Shown: positions 1 through 10,769 of the stretch, piece after piece
How positions within the stretch are numbered: the first letter of the stretch is position 1
Layout: each line of letters opens with the position of its first letter
Origin: Aurelia coerulea
Taxonomy: Eukaryota > Cnidaria > Scyphozoa > Semaeostomeae > Ulmaridae
NCBI GenBank assembly: GCA_039566865.1
Contig: CM076958.1
Location: 8,036,501 to 8,100,500 of the forward strand
Reading direction: 5' to 3'
Length of the DNA: 64,000 nt
Made by a program: the position numbers and the translations under genes
The notes under the pieces: model-generated
What the model was told of the DNA's origin: nothing
What the model saw: only the letters and a program-made list of their open reading frames with translations
Database searches by the model: none

Positions 1-639
1 ACACCACAATCTTGAAAATTTTCATTATGAAAGTAAAACAAACAAACCTCAGCAACTGGTAGCTACGATCAGCTATTTTTGAAGGCTCTCGACTGCAAAC
101 TCGAAGACACTATTCAAGATTGGAGACAACAGCAAGTCAGCAAATGGTTTGTCTCAATCGGTCCGCCATCATCATAACAGAACTGTAGTAGGCCTATGCC
201 TCTTCTTGCCAGTCACGAAGCTCAACGACAGCTTTTAAAGGCTCTTCTTCTGCTATCTCCATGTCCTAGTCGTCTTCCAAAAATGTGATTGAAGTATCAG
301 TTAAAGTAGAAGTATTACTAATAAGTAATTCCAAAGTAAAAGCGATCTTCTTTGTTGGGTTCGACGTCGCTCTGCGCTCTCGTTTCGTTCAATGCGGCTT
401 TCCCACTGATCAGTGGGCTTTCCCTGATTGAAAGGAAACGTGCATTCCCGGTATGACATCAGAGGGAGATTCGTTCCCAGTTCCCCGCATGACCCGTCCT
501 TGACACCATAAATTGCGTAGAAATCGCCCCCGTTTCCATGGAAGGAATTCGAATTGATCAAAGATTTTAATTTTATCAGATTCTACAGGCATCATTCTAT
601 CAGATAACAAAAAGTTCCTCAAACGTTTAGTGGCACTTT
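1..639. other. no recognisable gene
   Basis: I see no convincing exon, transposon end or RNA gene here. Short open frames on both strands have no family motif and look like chance. Confidence 0.4.
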
Positions 640-835
640 AATGTATGAGATCTGTTTAAAAAATCTGGCAATTGAATTGAATGATCAAAAAATCATGGGA
701 GTTCCTGCACATACAGTTAATGAACTTCTAAGAAATGGTTAAAAAACTTTCAGCACTCAAAAGCTGATAATTTTGAGAAACTTTCAGTACAGGCTCATGC
801 TCAATTTCTCAGTTTCTTAGAAAACAAATGGGCCT
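640..835 (+). repeat. interspersed repeat, R family, copy 1
   Basis: This stretch resembles 57815-58025 and 31480-31625. The shared part runs from a 'gataatttt' block through 'gaaactttcagta' to a final 'ttctcagtttctta'. A reversed copy lies at 25740-25915. It is rich in AAGAAAC words. No coding capacity is visible and the boundaries are approximate. Confidence 0.5.
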
Positions 836-1017
836 TATAACTTCAGGCTGTGCAGATAATAAACAAGGGATAGTGAATGAAATACCCCTGCTGACTCCTG
901 CTGATTGATTCATGCTACAGCTGAAAACTCTGAAACCGAATGCCAAGAGATTGCAGAAGGTTGAGAGTGCAGGTTTTGTCGTCTGTTGTGTTCCTTGGCG
1001 ATTCCTTAAACTCACAT

Positions 1018-1475
1018 TTATTCCAAACTAAAGAGATCAGGCAGCGGGCAAGTTAGGCGAGCAAAAAACTTACCTCTTGTCGTGGGGCTGCTCCATTTTA
1101 TTGAGAAGCTTTGATGTAGATTCCGACCAAGTCTTAGTATTCTTCTCAAGTCAAATATTGAAGGGTTTCTGCCGTTGAAAGGGGCTGCTTCCAAGAGACT
1201 TTCAACCAGGACACCATCTTGCGATCTTCGCCAATTTGAGGACGTCCAAAAAGCACAGTAGAAACTGCCTTTGCATGAAATAAACAGCCACGAAGCAAAG
1301 AAATACTTCATCTTGCCAAAAATGAAACCCATGTTGTCTCTGCTGTTAGCATCGTCCAAGATTTCACGGATTAGAATCGTGTTTAATTTCTTATACTACG
1401 AAATTATGGAGCTGTGTGGAGCGAGTTGCTTACTTCGCGCAAAGCATGCCGGTCAACAGTCGCTCTTTAATGGCT
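1018..1475 (-). pseudogene. decayed copy of the exon-like repeat at 55.2 kb
   Basis: Read on the minus strand, this aligns with 55232-55612 on the plus strand. Both begin with a 'gaccggcatgctttgcgcga'-like block, run through a segment for a phrase like WLFIS.KG or YLFHAKA, and end near a 'caagAGgtaagt' splice-donor-like site. The minus open frame has 113 codons, but the alignment with the 55 kb copy needs frame changes, so this copy is probably dead. I do not recognise the protein. It may be an old retroposed or duplicated first exon, or part of a DNA transposon. Confidence 0.4.
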
Positions 1476-2078
1476 GATAGCACTCCAGTTGCCTGTGTAG
1501 CACCATTGCATTACAATCAGAATGATGCAAAGACATCAGAAAGTGCAGTGCAAAATGGTTTTATCATGCATCATGAACTGAACACAACAACAATAGCAAC
1601 GATAATGCAACAAAAACGGGAAAGTGCAGTCTCGACAATAAAAATCACGCAATGATTTGGGCAAGGAACCTTTTTCCAAGAGGCTTGTAATTCTTCAACC
1701 GAATGGCTATAGAATTTGCAATTGAATTACCATCCATCGTCTTGAAAGTTTCTGCCTCTATCTTGCTGTCAACAAGCACGCATTTTGCGTGCAGCTAGAT
1801 ACTGAGCTAAATGCTGCTTCGAACCAGGGAATGGGGGGGGGGGGGTTTCTTAGCCAAATTTTTGGGATTTTGGGTAGGGATCTGTCGCGAGCATATTCAA
1901 AATGGTACCGTTAGCTAAACTAATTTTTCCGAAAATAGTACCTTGGCTAGACCAATTTGACCATTCTCTGCACCGACTTTTACGAAAATGGTACCCTTGG
2001 CTAGACAAATTTTTGCCATATTTCCTGGATCAATATTGTCAAATTTATATCAAACATGATATCATGACCGTTCGCTAA
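1476..2078. other. no gene; G homopolymer
   Basis: No coding or element signature was found apart from a 13-base G run at 1833-1845 and two loosely repeated 'gtacc.ttggctaga' phrases around 1940-2010. Confidence 0.4.
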
Positions 2079-2400
2079 TCAAGATTGCAGAAATATGCGT
2101 TGTTTTACAAAGAAATAATGCGTTCTGAGATATCCGAGATATACGAGATATCCAAGATATCCGAGATGTCCGCGTTTTCGAGTATGCATAGGGTATACTC
2201 GAAAGCGCGGACATCTCGGATATCTCGGAATGAGAGATAAATGGATAAGTTAAAGTCGAATTTGAGCTTAAGTGTGATGCATTTCATCGCTTTACTAGCA
2301 AGGCACAATGTTTCGACCGTGCTTGTCCTACCTTCCAGACAAATTACTGTGAACAGGAGGACAGAAGGGTAGAGCATCCAATCGTTCGATATCCAATCAA
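2079..2400. mobile_element. fold-back element unit 1 (partial)
   Basis: The core is a long imperfect palindrome built from 'tccgagatatccgagat' words, centred on 'gtatgcatagggtatac' near 2185-2205. It is followed by about 160 bp that matches 3409-3560 and 19143-19290 closely. No coding sequence. The same element appears with both ends at 18716-19557, where a 10-bp target duplication suggests mobilisation by a Mutator-like transposase. Here the outer arms are missing. Confidence 0.6.
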
Positions 2401-2518
2401 CTAGGTGCCTGGAGCAGGGCCACGGGCTATAGGGATAATCAAGATAGTAGAAACATGCGTCGTTTTACAAAGAAACAATGCGTTCCAAGATATCCGAGAT
2501 TTCCGAGATGTCCGCGTT

Positions 2519-3347
2519 TTCATTTTCATTTCCTTTCATTCATTTCATTTTTAATTATTTATACACGGTGGCCCCATCAATCAACGACTGCTTTACAGGG
2601 GGCCGTGTTAAAAAGCTTACAAAATTAACAATACTTTTCTAAAATAACCTAATTACAAGTGATAAAATCTAAAAAATCTAACTAGAATACTTATGATAAA
2701 AAATTAAAAAGAGTAAAATCAAAACTGGTGAATGGAGCGAAAAATCACAATCAAACGTTCAAGCAGAAGGCTGCAGATGGTTTTTTAGTTGGCATTTAGA
2801 CGAATTAAGCGAATTTGCTTGTTTTATATCCAACGGAAGCTGATTCCAAGTTTTAGCGCCACGAAAAGATATCGCTTTTTGTCCTTTGCAGGTTGTCATC
2901 CTTGGGATATAGAGATCAGTGGCTGCATTTCGCAAGCTAATATCAATATTTCGGTCAGAATGTTTTGTGAACAAATCAGAAAGATAGCTAGGTGCAAGGC
3001 CAGTTATTGCTTTATACGTAACCGTAGCTGTTTCACTTTTAATCATATCACTGACAGTAAGCCATTTAAGGTTCTTAATCAAAAGGGTCGCAGATGTATC
3101 ATAACTGCTATTTGAGACAATCCTTGCAGCTCGATTTTGCAATTTTTGCAGAGCTTGCAATCTAGCTTCGCCACAGCTTCCCCATACAGAGCAACAGTAG
3201 CAAAAGTGTGGCTCGACAATGCCTCTGTACATTTGTACCAGAGTAGGTTTCGGTACGAATTTCTTAGCATACTTGAGAAAACCTAAAGCACGAGATACTT
3301 TGCCACATAAGACTTTCATGTGCTGATTCCAGTCAAGATTACTGTCA
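2519..3347 (-). pseudogene. 5'-truncated LINE, RT C-terminal part (LINE B family)
   Basis: The minus-strand frame (2759-3345) encodes the C-terminal RT-associated region: a DSNLDWNQHMK start, IVEPHFCYCCSVWG, KLQNRAARIV and a final SFRGAKTWNQLP. It is close to residues about 280-470 of the LINE B ORF at 13687-15225. The first 13 residues of the open frame belong to the flanking fold-back element. The 3' UTR carries the hairpin at 2563-2608 and ends in T/A-rich 'tttcattt' repeats. RT catalytic motifs are absent, so it cannot move itself. Confidence 0.85.
2563..2608 (-). other. LINE 3' UTR hairpin (variant 1)
   Basis: On the minus strand the outer helix ACACGG/CCGTGT (6 bp), a 1-by-3 internal loop and an inner CCCC/GGGG helix form a long stem. 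The copies at 15243-15286 and 10798-10839 keep the same architecture with a different outer helix, suggesting selected RNA structure, perhaps an RT recognition element. Confidence 0.6.
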
Positions 3348-3847
3348 ACTTTCGAGTATGCATAGGGTTTACTCGAAAACGCGGACATCTCGGAAATCTC
3401 GGATATCTCGGAATGAGATGTAAATGGATAAGTTAAAGTCGAATTTGAGCGTAAGTTTGATGCATTTCATCGCTTTACTAGCAAAGCACAATGTTACGAC
3501 CGTACTTGTCCTATTTTCCAGACAAATTACTGTGAACAGAAGGGCAGAAGGGTAGAACAGAAGGATAAGATTGATGTGCATCAACTGTACGTTTTCGTTG
3601 ATTGTGTATTAAAGTAATGCATGCAATAGGTCAGGCAAAACGCTATCCAAACAACAAATGCCAAGCAATCATTGTCACGGCATTCAATGACGCCATTACT
3701 GTACATTTTTAACATTTCCGTGTTTTCGAGTATGGCTTATGTCTACTCGAAAACACAGAACTCTCGGAAATCACGGAAACCTCGGAACAGGTCTGTTCCG
3801 AGAGATCCGAGAGTTCTGAGAGTTCCGTGTTTTCGTCCTGGCCGTAG

Positions 3848-4200
3848 TTTTCTGGTGGATTTTCATTCATTTTACGCGCTAGTTCTTCTCGGAAGCAAGT
3901 TTCAGAGATATTTCGGTAACAACGAAAGCTAACAACTTTTGGCGGTAATCTGTCATAAGTAGTTCTGAGGATGGTATACACCATATGATGGAAGTCACTG
4001 AAACCTGTCTCAAACGTGTTGCTGCAGAAGCAACTATTCTTGCTATTTGTCATTATCAAATCGATGCATCTGCCATTTGCAGATTTAAAGCAAGTTGGAC
4101 TGTGAATAAGGTTGACCAGCCTGTTGTCTTCCATAATAGAACGTACACCAGCCTCATTTTCATCCATGTTAAAATCACCAAGCATTAGTATGGACACAGT
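3848..4200 (-). pseudogene. LINE endonuclease fragment
   Basis: The minus strand encodes the C-terminal half of an AP-type (EEP) endonuclease. LMLGDFNMD supplies the D/N pair, IDLIMTN follows, and SDFHHMVY is the degenerate SDH block. About 115 residues remain. It is cut on the 3' side by the fold-back element and lies head to head with the LINE A endonuclease fragment at about 4195. No RT is attached. Confidence 0.75.
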
Positions 4201-4512
4201 AAGCTAATATCCTTTTGTGATGTCTTCGGGCTATCAAATTTAGTGAGTGCTAAAACATGTTTTACAAAGAACAGTAGTTCTTCCACTGATGCCATCCTTA
4301 CAAATCGGCCGAGATGCTTTCAAAAAACTTCTGTTTTTGAAAGTGGCCTAAGTGACTATCACGGTCTAGTCGTGACAGTTATGAAGTCTCAACTCCCTAG
4401 ACTTAAGCCCAAAGTAATCAAGTATCGAAGTTACAAAAAGTTTGTTGCCGAAAACTTCTTGTCAGATGTAAAGCTGGCAAATTTTGGTGCTCCTGAGGAT
4501 CCTGAACAAGCT
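4195..4512 (+). pseudogene. LINE A ORF2, endonuclease part (upstream of PLE insertion)
   Basis: A plus frame reads ISFCDVFGLSNLV, then STDAILTN and SGLSDYHGLVVTV, the C-terminal EEP-endonuclease block of a LINE ORF2, and reaches PEQA at the PLE insertion. The 12-bp duplication 4513-4524 / 6885-6896 begins on a codon boundary on both sides, so the frame continues directly into 6897. The 5' end is missing, with a junction at about 4195 to an inverted LINE fragment. Confidence 0.8.
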
Positions 4513-4580
4513 TATGATAATCTTAGCAAAAATAACTGATTACTCAGCAAAATAATACTTTATCGCCATAGAAAAACGAA

Positions 4581-4616
4581 ACTAAACGTATCGGGCCGTG
4601 CCCTTCGTCAGTAGTA
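4581..4616 (-). ncRNA. decayed hammerhead ribozyme motif in PLE 1
   Basis: On the minus strand: CTGACGA, stem II AGGGC-acg-GCCC, then GATAC where a working hammerhead has GAAAC. The remaining conserved core bases are present (position 7 is free). The A14 change should abolish cleavage. Its place, downstream of the PLE stop, matches the reported position of hammerheads in PLE terminal repeats. Confidence 0.6.
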
Positions 4617-4742
4617 AAGGAACTTAGTAGAAGCGAATATTATAGAAAAAGAAAGAATGTTTAATAGAACGCTAGGATCGAGCAAGTAACGGAAGAATTA
4701 GACGAGCGAAAATGGAACGCTCAAGAGCAAGAGGAAATACAA

Positions 4743-6884
4743 TCATAAAAAGGAAAATTGCTTGTTAAGTCCTTTCGGAACACGTGTGTCCAGTTTAAAA
4801 ATTATTCTTTTCTCGAGTGTCTTTCTTTTTCGCGAGTCTATGGGGGCATCCAACAGTCCAAGAATGTTCATATCATGAATGGAATGTCCTGCCGAATTGA
4901 AATGTTGCGAGACGTTAATGCCGCCTCGGTCCTTCTTTCTTTCATCCTCGTGAAGCTCGTGCTCAACGTTCCTCATGTGCTCTCCAAATCTTTCATTTAA
5001 TTGTCGGCAGGTTTCCCCAATATATAGGATTTCACACTTGCTGCATTTAATGGCATAGATTAGGCATGTGGAAGAACAAGTAAAGCGTTTGTGGACAGTG
5101 AAAGAGTTACCAAGATTTTGAATTACAGTGGTTTGAAAAACATGGTTGCAGGTACGGCATCGTGGATGTCTACAAGGGTAGGTACCAGGGTTTTCTTCTT
5201 TTTTCTTTAATTTTGAACGAACCAAAATGTCTCTTAAGTTTGAATCACGGCGAAATGCCATCAATGGTGGTTTTGCAAAAATGGCCTTTGTGTCCTTGCT
5301 CGTCTGCAGGATGTCAAAATTCATGTAAATGATCCTCTTGATAGGCATTGATAGAGGGTGATAGGTAAGAGTTAGTGGGATCCTGTCTTCGCTGGTTTCG
5401 TTACGTTTGACTCGTAGGGCTTGCTGCCGTGAAATTCTTGATATGCGTTCAAGTGCGTTGTCAATTACATTTTTCGGATAACCACTTTCCAGGAAGAATT
5501 TGCATATTTCTTTCGCTTTATCTGCAAAGTCTGGCTTGTTGGAGCAAAGTCTCTTGAGGCGTAGTAGTTGTGAGAAAGGAATTGAGTTTTTACATTTGAC
5601 AGGATGTGAGGATGAATATGAGAGATAACGATGAGCGTCAGTCTCTTTATAGTTGACAGATGTGGAGATGATATTGTGTTTGATTGATAGTGTGATGTCG
5701 AGGAATGGTATGGATGTTTGCGTGATCTCTACTGTGAATTTGAGAGCTGGATGGAAATTGGATACGAAATCAATGAAAGCTTCAAGTTGTTCACGTGGAA
5801 GGGAAGTGGCGCCAATGATGTCATCTATGTACCGTTTAATGAGGTGAGGAAATGGACCTTGGTATTGTTGTGAAATGAGGTGTTCTTGGTATCCAACAAA
5901 CAAACAGGCATAGCTTGGGCCTAGTTCACTGCCCATGGCTACCCCACCAACCTGTACGTAAAACTGTTGATCGAAAGAAAAGCCATTGGTGGTAAGAATC
6001 AACTCAGCAAGGCGAAGCAAGGTAGATGTAGGAGGATCCTTGGTTGTGCGTTGTTCAAGAAAGTGTTTGAGAGCATGGAGACCATCGACATTCGGAATGA
6101 AAGTGTACAAAGACTTGACATCCATGGTAAAGAGATAGCGATTATCACCAGTGAAACGAAATTGATCAAAGATGCGAAGAGCATCAGATGAATCTTTGAC
6201 AAATGTAGGCAATGAGTGGACGATTGGTGTCAGAATGGCGTCAAGAAATGTAGCGATTTGTGAGGTTGGACATGAAACAGCAGATACGATGGATCTTCCT
6301 GGAATGGATGGCTTATGAATTTTAGGAAGCATGTAAAAGACAGGTGTTCTAGGATGATTAGAGAAGAGTTGACCAGCATTATCGGGTAAATGTTCCTTTC
6401 TAATTTCTTCTTTAACAGCATTGATTATTACTTTATTGAACTCCTTGGTTGGATCTCGTGCCTTTTTTATGTAGAACTCCTCATTATTCTCAAGCTGTGA
6501 TAGACCTTCTTCGACGTAGCGATCCCTATTCCAAACAACAACACGTCCTCCTTTGTCTGCTGGTTTTATAACGATATCCTCGCGAGACTTCAAATTATTC
6601 ATGGCATCAATCTCAGCACCAGTGAGGTTACTTGTTTGGATCCTTTTGCTGTAATTTATCAAAGAGATTTCATGGCGACATTTCTCTATGTAGTAATCTA
6701 AGGAATTGTGCAGACCTTGTGGAGGAGTCCATTTCGATCTTGTTGCAAAAAGGTTGTCAATCAGTGTTTCTGTCGCAGAACGGTCATCATCTGATTGTGA
6801 ATCTTGAATTTTGTTATGGAAAAAAGCCTTGAGACGTAAACGGCGGAAGAATGTCTCTATATCGTGTAGTGTTTGGTAATCTTG
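4743..6884 (-). CDS. Penelope-like reverse transcriptase with GIY-YIG endonuclease
   Basis: About 713 residues belong to the element. RT blocks in order are KADKGGRVVVWNRD, FTMDVKSLYTFIP (motif A), GVAMGSELGPSYACLF (motif B), KRYIDDIIG (motif C, catalytic DD) and IPFLDI. A linker has a Cys pattern (YPCRHPRCRTC). The C-terminal GIY-YIG domain reads LIYAIKCSKCEILYIGETCR with R..EH downstream. PLE proteins copy RNA at nicked chromosomal ends and GIY-YIG supplies the nick; that is family knowledge. No internal stop is seen, but the N-terminus is truncated, so activity is doubtful. Confidence 0.9.
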   Translation of the reverse strand, partial: QDYQTLHDIETFFRRLRLKAFFHNKIQDSQSDDDRSATETLIDNLFATRSKWTPPQGLHNSLDYYIEKCRHEISLINYSKRIQTSNLTGAEIDAMNNLKSREDIVIKPADKGGRVVVWNRDRYVEEGLSQLENNEEFYIKKARDPTKEFNKVIINAVKEEIRKEHLPDNAGQLFSNHPRTPVFYMLPKIHKPSIPGRSIVSAVSCPTSQIATFLDAILTPIVHSLPTFVKDSSDALRIFDQFRFTGDNRYLFTMDVKSLYTFIPNVDGLHALKHFLEQRTTKDPPTSTLLRLAELILTTNGFSFDQQFYVQVGGVAMGSELGPSYACLFVGYQEHLISQQYQGPFPHLIKRYIDDIIGATSLPREQLEAFIDFVSNFHPALKFTVEITQTSIPFLDITLSIKHNIISTSVNYKETDAHRYLSYSSSHPVKCKNSIPFSQLLRLKRLCSNKPDFADKAKEICKFFLESGYPKNVIDNALERISRISRQQALRVKRNETSEDRIPLTLTYHPLSMPIKRIIYMNFDILQTSKDTKAIFAKPPLMAFRRDSNLRDILVRSKLKKKEENPGTYPCRHPRCRTCNHVFQTTVIQNLGNSFTVHKRFTCSSTCLIYAIKCSKCEILYIGETCRQLNERFGEHMRNVEHELHEDERKKDRGGINVSQHFNSAGHSIHDMNILGLLDAPIDSRKRKTLEKRIIFKLDTRVPKGLNKQFSFL

Positions 6885-6896
6885 TATGATAATCTT

Positions 6897-9020
6897 GTCT
6901 GTACTTTTCGAGAAATTGTTGACAAACATGCCCCTCTAAAAACAAAAGTGCAGCGAGGAAACAGTACTCCTTTCATGACTCATGAACTAAAGAAGGGAAT
7001 TTATACCAGAACAAGACTAAAGAAGAAATTCAACAAAAATCCTACGAAAGAAAATGAAAATAATTTCAAAAGACAAAGAAATAAATGCGTTTCCTAGAGA
7101 AAAAAGGCAATCAAACAGCACTTCAAAAAAGCAACAGAAAATGGTCTCGCGTCGAATCGTGCTTTCTGGAATCTTGTTAAACCATTTCTTTCTAACAAAG
7201 GAGGATTGGCCGGTAATGATATTTCCCTTGTTAAAAACAATGAAATTGTCACTGATGACCAAAAACTGACCGAGATCTTTAATGACCACTACATTAATAT
7301 CGTGGAAAAATCTAGTGGTACAAAGCCTTGCAACATAGCTGATACAGCCGCGATCGATGATGATCGGCAACTTATTAGACTGATTCTTGAAAAATACCAA
7401 AATCATCCGAGTGTTTTAGCTATTATTCAAAACCCTGACAACAAGTTTGACTCATTTTCCTTTAACGAAGTGCAAAATTCCGAAGTTAGGAAACAACTAA
7501 GGTCTTTGGACAGTAGAAAATCTACTGGAGAAGATCAAATACCTCCAAAACTTGTTTTATTGGCAGCAGACGAGCTCACAGTTCCTCTTACAGATGCTAT
7601 TAACAGCAGCATACGTAAACATAGGTTTCCAGATAATGGAAAACGAGCCGCAGTATGCCCTTTTGATAAAGGGGAGCCTAATCGTACAGTCGAAAGAAAC
7701 TTTCGTCCAGTCAGTATTTTAAATATCTTTTCCAAAATCTATGAAAAAATTTTGAAAAACCAACTCATCCCATACCTAGATGAGACCCTTTCAATCTTCA
7801 TCGCTGCCTACAGAAAAACATATGGCACGCAACATGTCTTTATAAGAATGATCGAAGAATGGAGAGCTAAACTTGATAATGATAATATTGTAGGGGCCAT
7901 CCTTATGGATCTATCGAAAGCTTTTGATTGTATTCCACACGACCTGCTAATAGCCAAACTACATGCCTATGGCTTAGATGAAAATGCTCTTGTCCTTATC
8001 TACTCTTATCTAAAACGGCGGAAACAGTCTGTGAGAATCAATAATGTGTACAGTTCTTGCCAAACTATTTTATCAGGGGTACCTCAAGGCTCAGTTTTGG
8101 GCCCTATTCTGTTTAATGTTTACATAAACGATCTCTTTTTGTTTATCAAACAAGCAACATTGCATAATTATGCCGACGATAATACTCTGGCTTATTTTTC
8201 CAGGACCCTATCAGATTTGATTTGGGTACTGGAAGAAGAAGCTGGAGTTGCTTTGACTTGGCTGAAACAGAATCAAATGATTGCTAACCCAGAAAAATTC
8301 CATGCACTCCTTATTAGAAAGGATCAAACAAATACCTGCTGAGAGAATATCAACATCCAAGGTAAAATTATCCAGTCGGACGAAACAGTCAAATTGTTAG
8401 GTATTCAGCTAGATTATAAGCTAAATTTTGAACAGCATATCTCTGAACTTTGTTGAAAAGCAGCATCACAACTTAATGTGTTAAAAAGACTCAAACAATT
8501 CATTGGCTTTAATGAAAGGAAAATTCTTATGCAAAGTTTTGTATATTCCAATTTCAACTATTGCCCGCTAGTATGGTACTTCTCATCAGCTAAGTCTTTG
8601 CAAAAAATTGAGAAGATTCAAGAACGTGCTCTTAGATTTTTGTACAATGATCACCGATCTTCTTACAGTGAATTACTCTTGAAATCAGAAAGATGTACTA
8701 TGCATGTTTCCCGTCTGAGAGTTCTCTGTATAGAAGTTTTCAAGACCTTGAAACATCTCAACCCATCTTTCATGCGTGATATTTTCAAAATAAGATCTTC
8801 CAGATATTCATCACGAAATCCGTACGACTTCCAACATTATAGACCAAATCAAGTCACTTTTGGTTCAAACAGTCTTCGATCACTAGGACCTCAAATCTGG
8901 AATGCATTGCCAAATGAAACTAGATCTGCCGACAACTTAAATTCTTTTAAACGCATGATAAAACAATGGAATGGACCAAATTGTAAATGCAATGCTTGTC
9001 AACATTCACCCAAATTTTAG
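6897..9020 (+). pseudogene. LINE A ORF2, reverse transcriptase part (three stop codons)
   Basis: This is one continuous frame from the PLE junction to 9020, broken only by TAG at 7095 and TGA at 8340 and 8454. It shows REIVDKHAPLKTK at the endonuclease-RT linker, ILMDLSKAFDCIPHD (motif A), GVPQGSVLGPILFNVYIND (motif B), NYADDNTL (motif C) and the C-terminal NYCPLVWYFSS / KIQERALRFLYNDH region. Family: APE-type non-LTR retrotransposon, CR1/Jockey-like group by motifs. Both TGA codons could come from CGA by CpG deamination. The 3' UTR runs to about 9258 and ends in 'acaaacaaac'. Confidence 0.88.
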
Positions 9021-9267
9021 AAAATTATCTGGATTATGAAATAGTAGAAAATATTTGTATATTTGTTACGCCTGTCAATTCAATTATATCTAGTAAACCT
9101 TGCCCATATATGTCTTGAATATTTAACTTATTTAACTTATCTATTAATTTCTTCATTTCTTAATTTATATATTTGTATGTTCGATTTGGATTAGTTGTAT
9201 ATATTGTAAATATGTATAGCTAGATAAAGATAATCGAATGAAAATAAGTTGACAAACAAACAAACAT

Positions 9268-9958
9268 ATCAAACCTTTGCAAAAAAGCTGCGGCACAACT
9301 AAGCGTTCTGAAGCGACTTAAGTCATTTATTGGTTTTGCTGAAAAGGAAGTTTTGGTTCAAAGCTTCGTGTGTTCGAATTTTAACTACAATCCTTTAGTC
9401 TTGCACTTTTCATCTTCAAAATCAGTCCAGAAAATTGAGAGAATACAGGAACGCGCGCTAAGATTTCTTTACAATGATCATGAAAGCTCCTATGGTGATC
9501 TTCTTGTTAGACCAAAAGATGCACAATGCAAGTTGAGCCCTCAGTGTTGAAATATTTAAGACAATAAAAAACTTGAATCCATCTTTTATGCATAACATTT
9601 CTAGTTCAAGAACTTCAAAGCATCCATCTCGGAATCCCGACAATTTAAATCATTTTCCACCAAATCAGGTAAATTTTTCCAAGAGCCTTAAAGCCATGGA
9701 ACCTCAGATCTGGAACTGTTTGCCAAAAAACTGAAATCAGCTGACAATCTCAACAGTTTCAAGGGTGTGATAAAACAATTGAATGACCCCACCTGCCAAT
9801 GGAACGCTTGTAAATGTAATAATATCATGTAGACTTTGTTCATTTATGTCCGCGTAGTTTTAGTATTTAGCTTATGTATTTACCTTTTAATTCCCTTAGT
9901 AATTTTTCATTTGTTAGTGGATTTGATTTAGAGTAGTTGTATGTGTATATATGTATAT
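9268..9958 (+). pseudogene. LINE A-type fragment (C-terminal RT region)
   Basis: This is a divergent second copy of the LINE A C-terminus (FIGFAEKEVLVQSFVCSNFNYNP, KIERIQERALRFLYNDHESSY). A stop or frame change follows near 9540 and the rest is in other frames. It starts directly after the LINE A tail and ends at the 9962 TIR element. 5'-truncated and dead. Confidence 0.8.
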
Positions 9959-9961
9959 CTA

Positions 9962-10751
9962 CCGGGTGTCTAAAAATAGTACCCCCTTTTGACCGAACAA
10001 GGGAACAAAACGATAACATTTCGGGACTTTTTGAATTCATAGCTACAATTGTTGGTCTTCAATTTAAATGCACATACCTTGCATTTTGAAATCGACCACC
10101 AAACACCGGAGATATGAGATCACAAGGTCACAGTTTTGAGTGCGCCTGAAACCAGAAATTTTGAGGAATGGCCTTGCCATAATTTGACACCACACAGGCA
10201 TTTTGCAAACGATTTTTGAACTTTGACCTATCCTTTTCATTTTTGAAAAGATTTATACCTTGAATTATTTCAGTTGTTCTTGAAATGACTTTTCTTTTGA
10301 AGAATCGGTCCTTGCATTGCATTCGATCCCAAGTGCTTTGTATTGAAGAATAGGAAAGGAGCTCATGCACGCTTCTTTCGGAGATGTGGAACGACTTTAT
10401 CATTCTTACCACATTTTTACTGTATTTGTTTAACCAGCGCCATGTATCCATGCATCTTTTATCCTTTTCAAAAGCAAAAAACGGAAACTTAGAGTCTACA
10501 GGTACTTTGGAAAATGTCCACGATACAAATCATGCCTGGGCCTTTTTCAAAACCTCTGGTTTTTGGTGCACTGTAAATTTTGACTTTGCGAACTTGTATC
10601 TCCGGTGTTTGGTGGACGATTTCTAAATGTAAGGTATGTGCATCTAAGTTGAAAATGGATAAATTTAACTGTCAAGTTGGGGAGCAATGATATCTTATTG
10701 TTTGGTTCCTATTTTCAGTCAAAAAGGGGTACTTTTTTCTGAGACACCTGA
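9962..10751. mobile_element. 790-bp TIR element, TA target site
   Basis: The arms are about 260-bp imperfect inverted repeats beginning CCGGGTGTCT on the left and TCAGGTGTCT on the right strand. Inner matches include 'ccaccaaacaccggagata'. The flanks are TA on both sides. Open frames inside are on the arms and look incidental. The ends resemble those of the 32564-33434 element. Probably non-autonomous; superfamily not assigned beyond TA-target. Confidence 0.75.
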
Positions 10752-10769
10752 TATATATTTTCAAAAACT

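Larger units (their letters stand above)
2429..3847. mobile_element. fold-back element unit 2, interrupted by a LINE
   Basis: The left part (2429-2518) repeats the start of unit 1 ('atgcgtcgttttacaaag'). The right part (3348-3847) ends in the nested 'ccgagagttc' palindromes and '...cctggcc', like the right end of the 18716-19557 element. A 5'-truncated LINE (2519-3347) sits at the palindrome centre. Units 1 and 2 lie in tandem. The right end abuts an unrelated LINE endonuclease fragment. Confidence 0.6.
4525..6884 (-). mobile_element. Penelope-like element 1 (PLE), 5'-truncated
   Basis: This 2360-bp minus-strand insertion in LINE A is bounded by the 12-bp duplication 'tatgataatctt' (4513-4524 and 6885-6896). 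It contains a long RT plus GIY-YIG ORF and, beyond the stop, a hammerhead-like motif at 4581-4616. The first about 15 codons of the open frame that starts at 6929 are LINE A flank, so the native N-terminus is lost. The long single frame suggests a fairly young insertion. Confidence 0.88.

Noticed and set aside
3709..3847. C-terminal extension of the LINE endonuclease frame (SELSDLSEQ...)
   Set aside because: These residues are translated from the fold-back element, not the LINE.
6885..6929. Apparent Met start of the PLE protein at 6929
   Set aside because: It lies in LINE A flank beyond the target duplication; the element's own N-terminus is missing.
10128..10451. 107-codon minus frame inside the 9962 TIR element
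   Set aside because: It lies largely on one inverted arm and has no transposase motifs; the matching part of the other arm has no equivalent frame.
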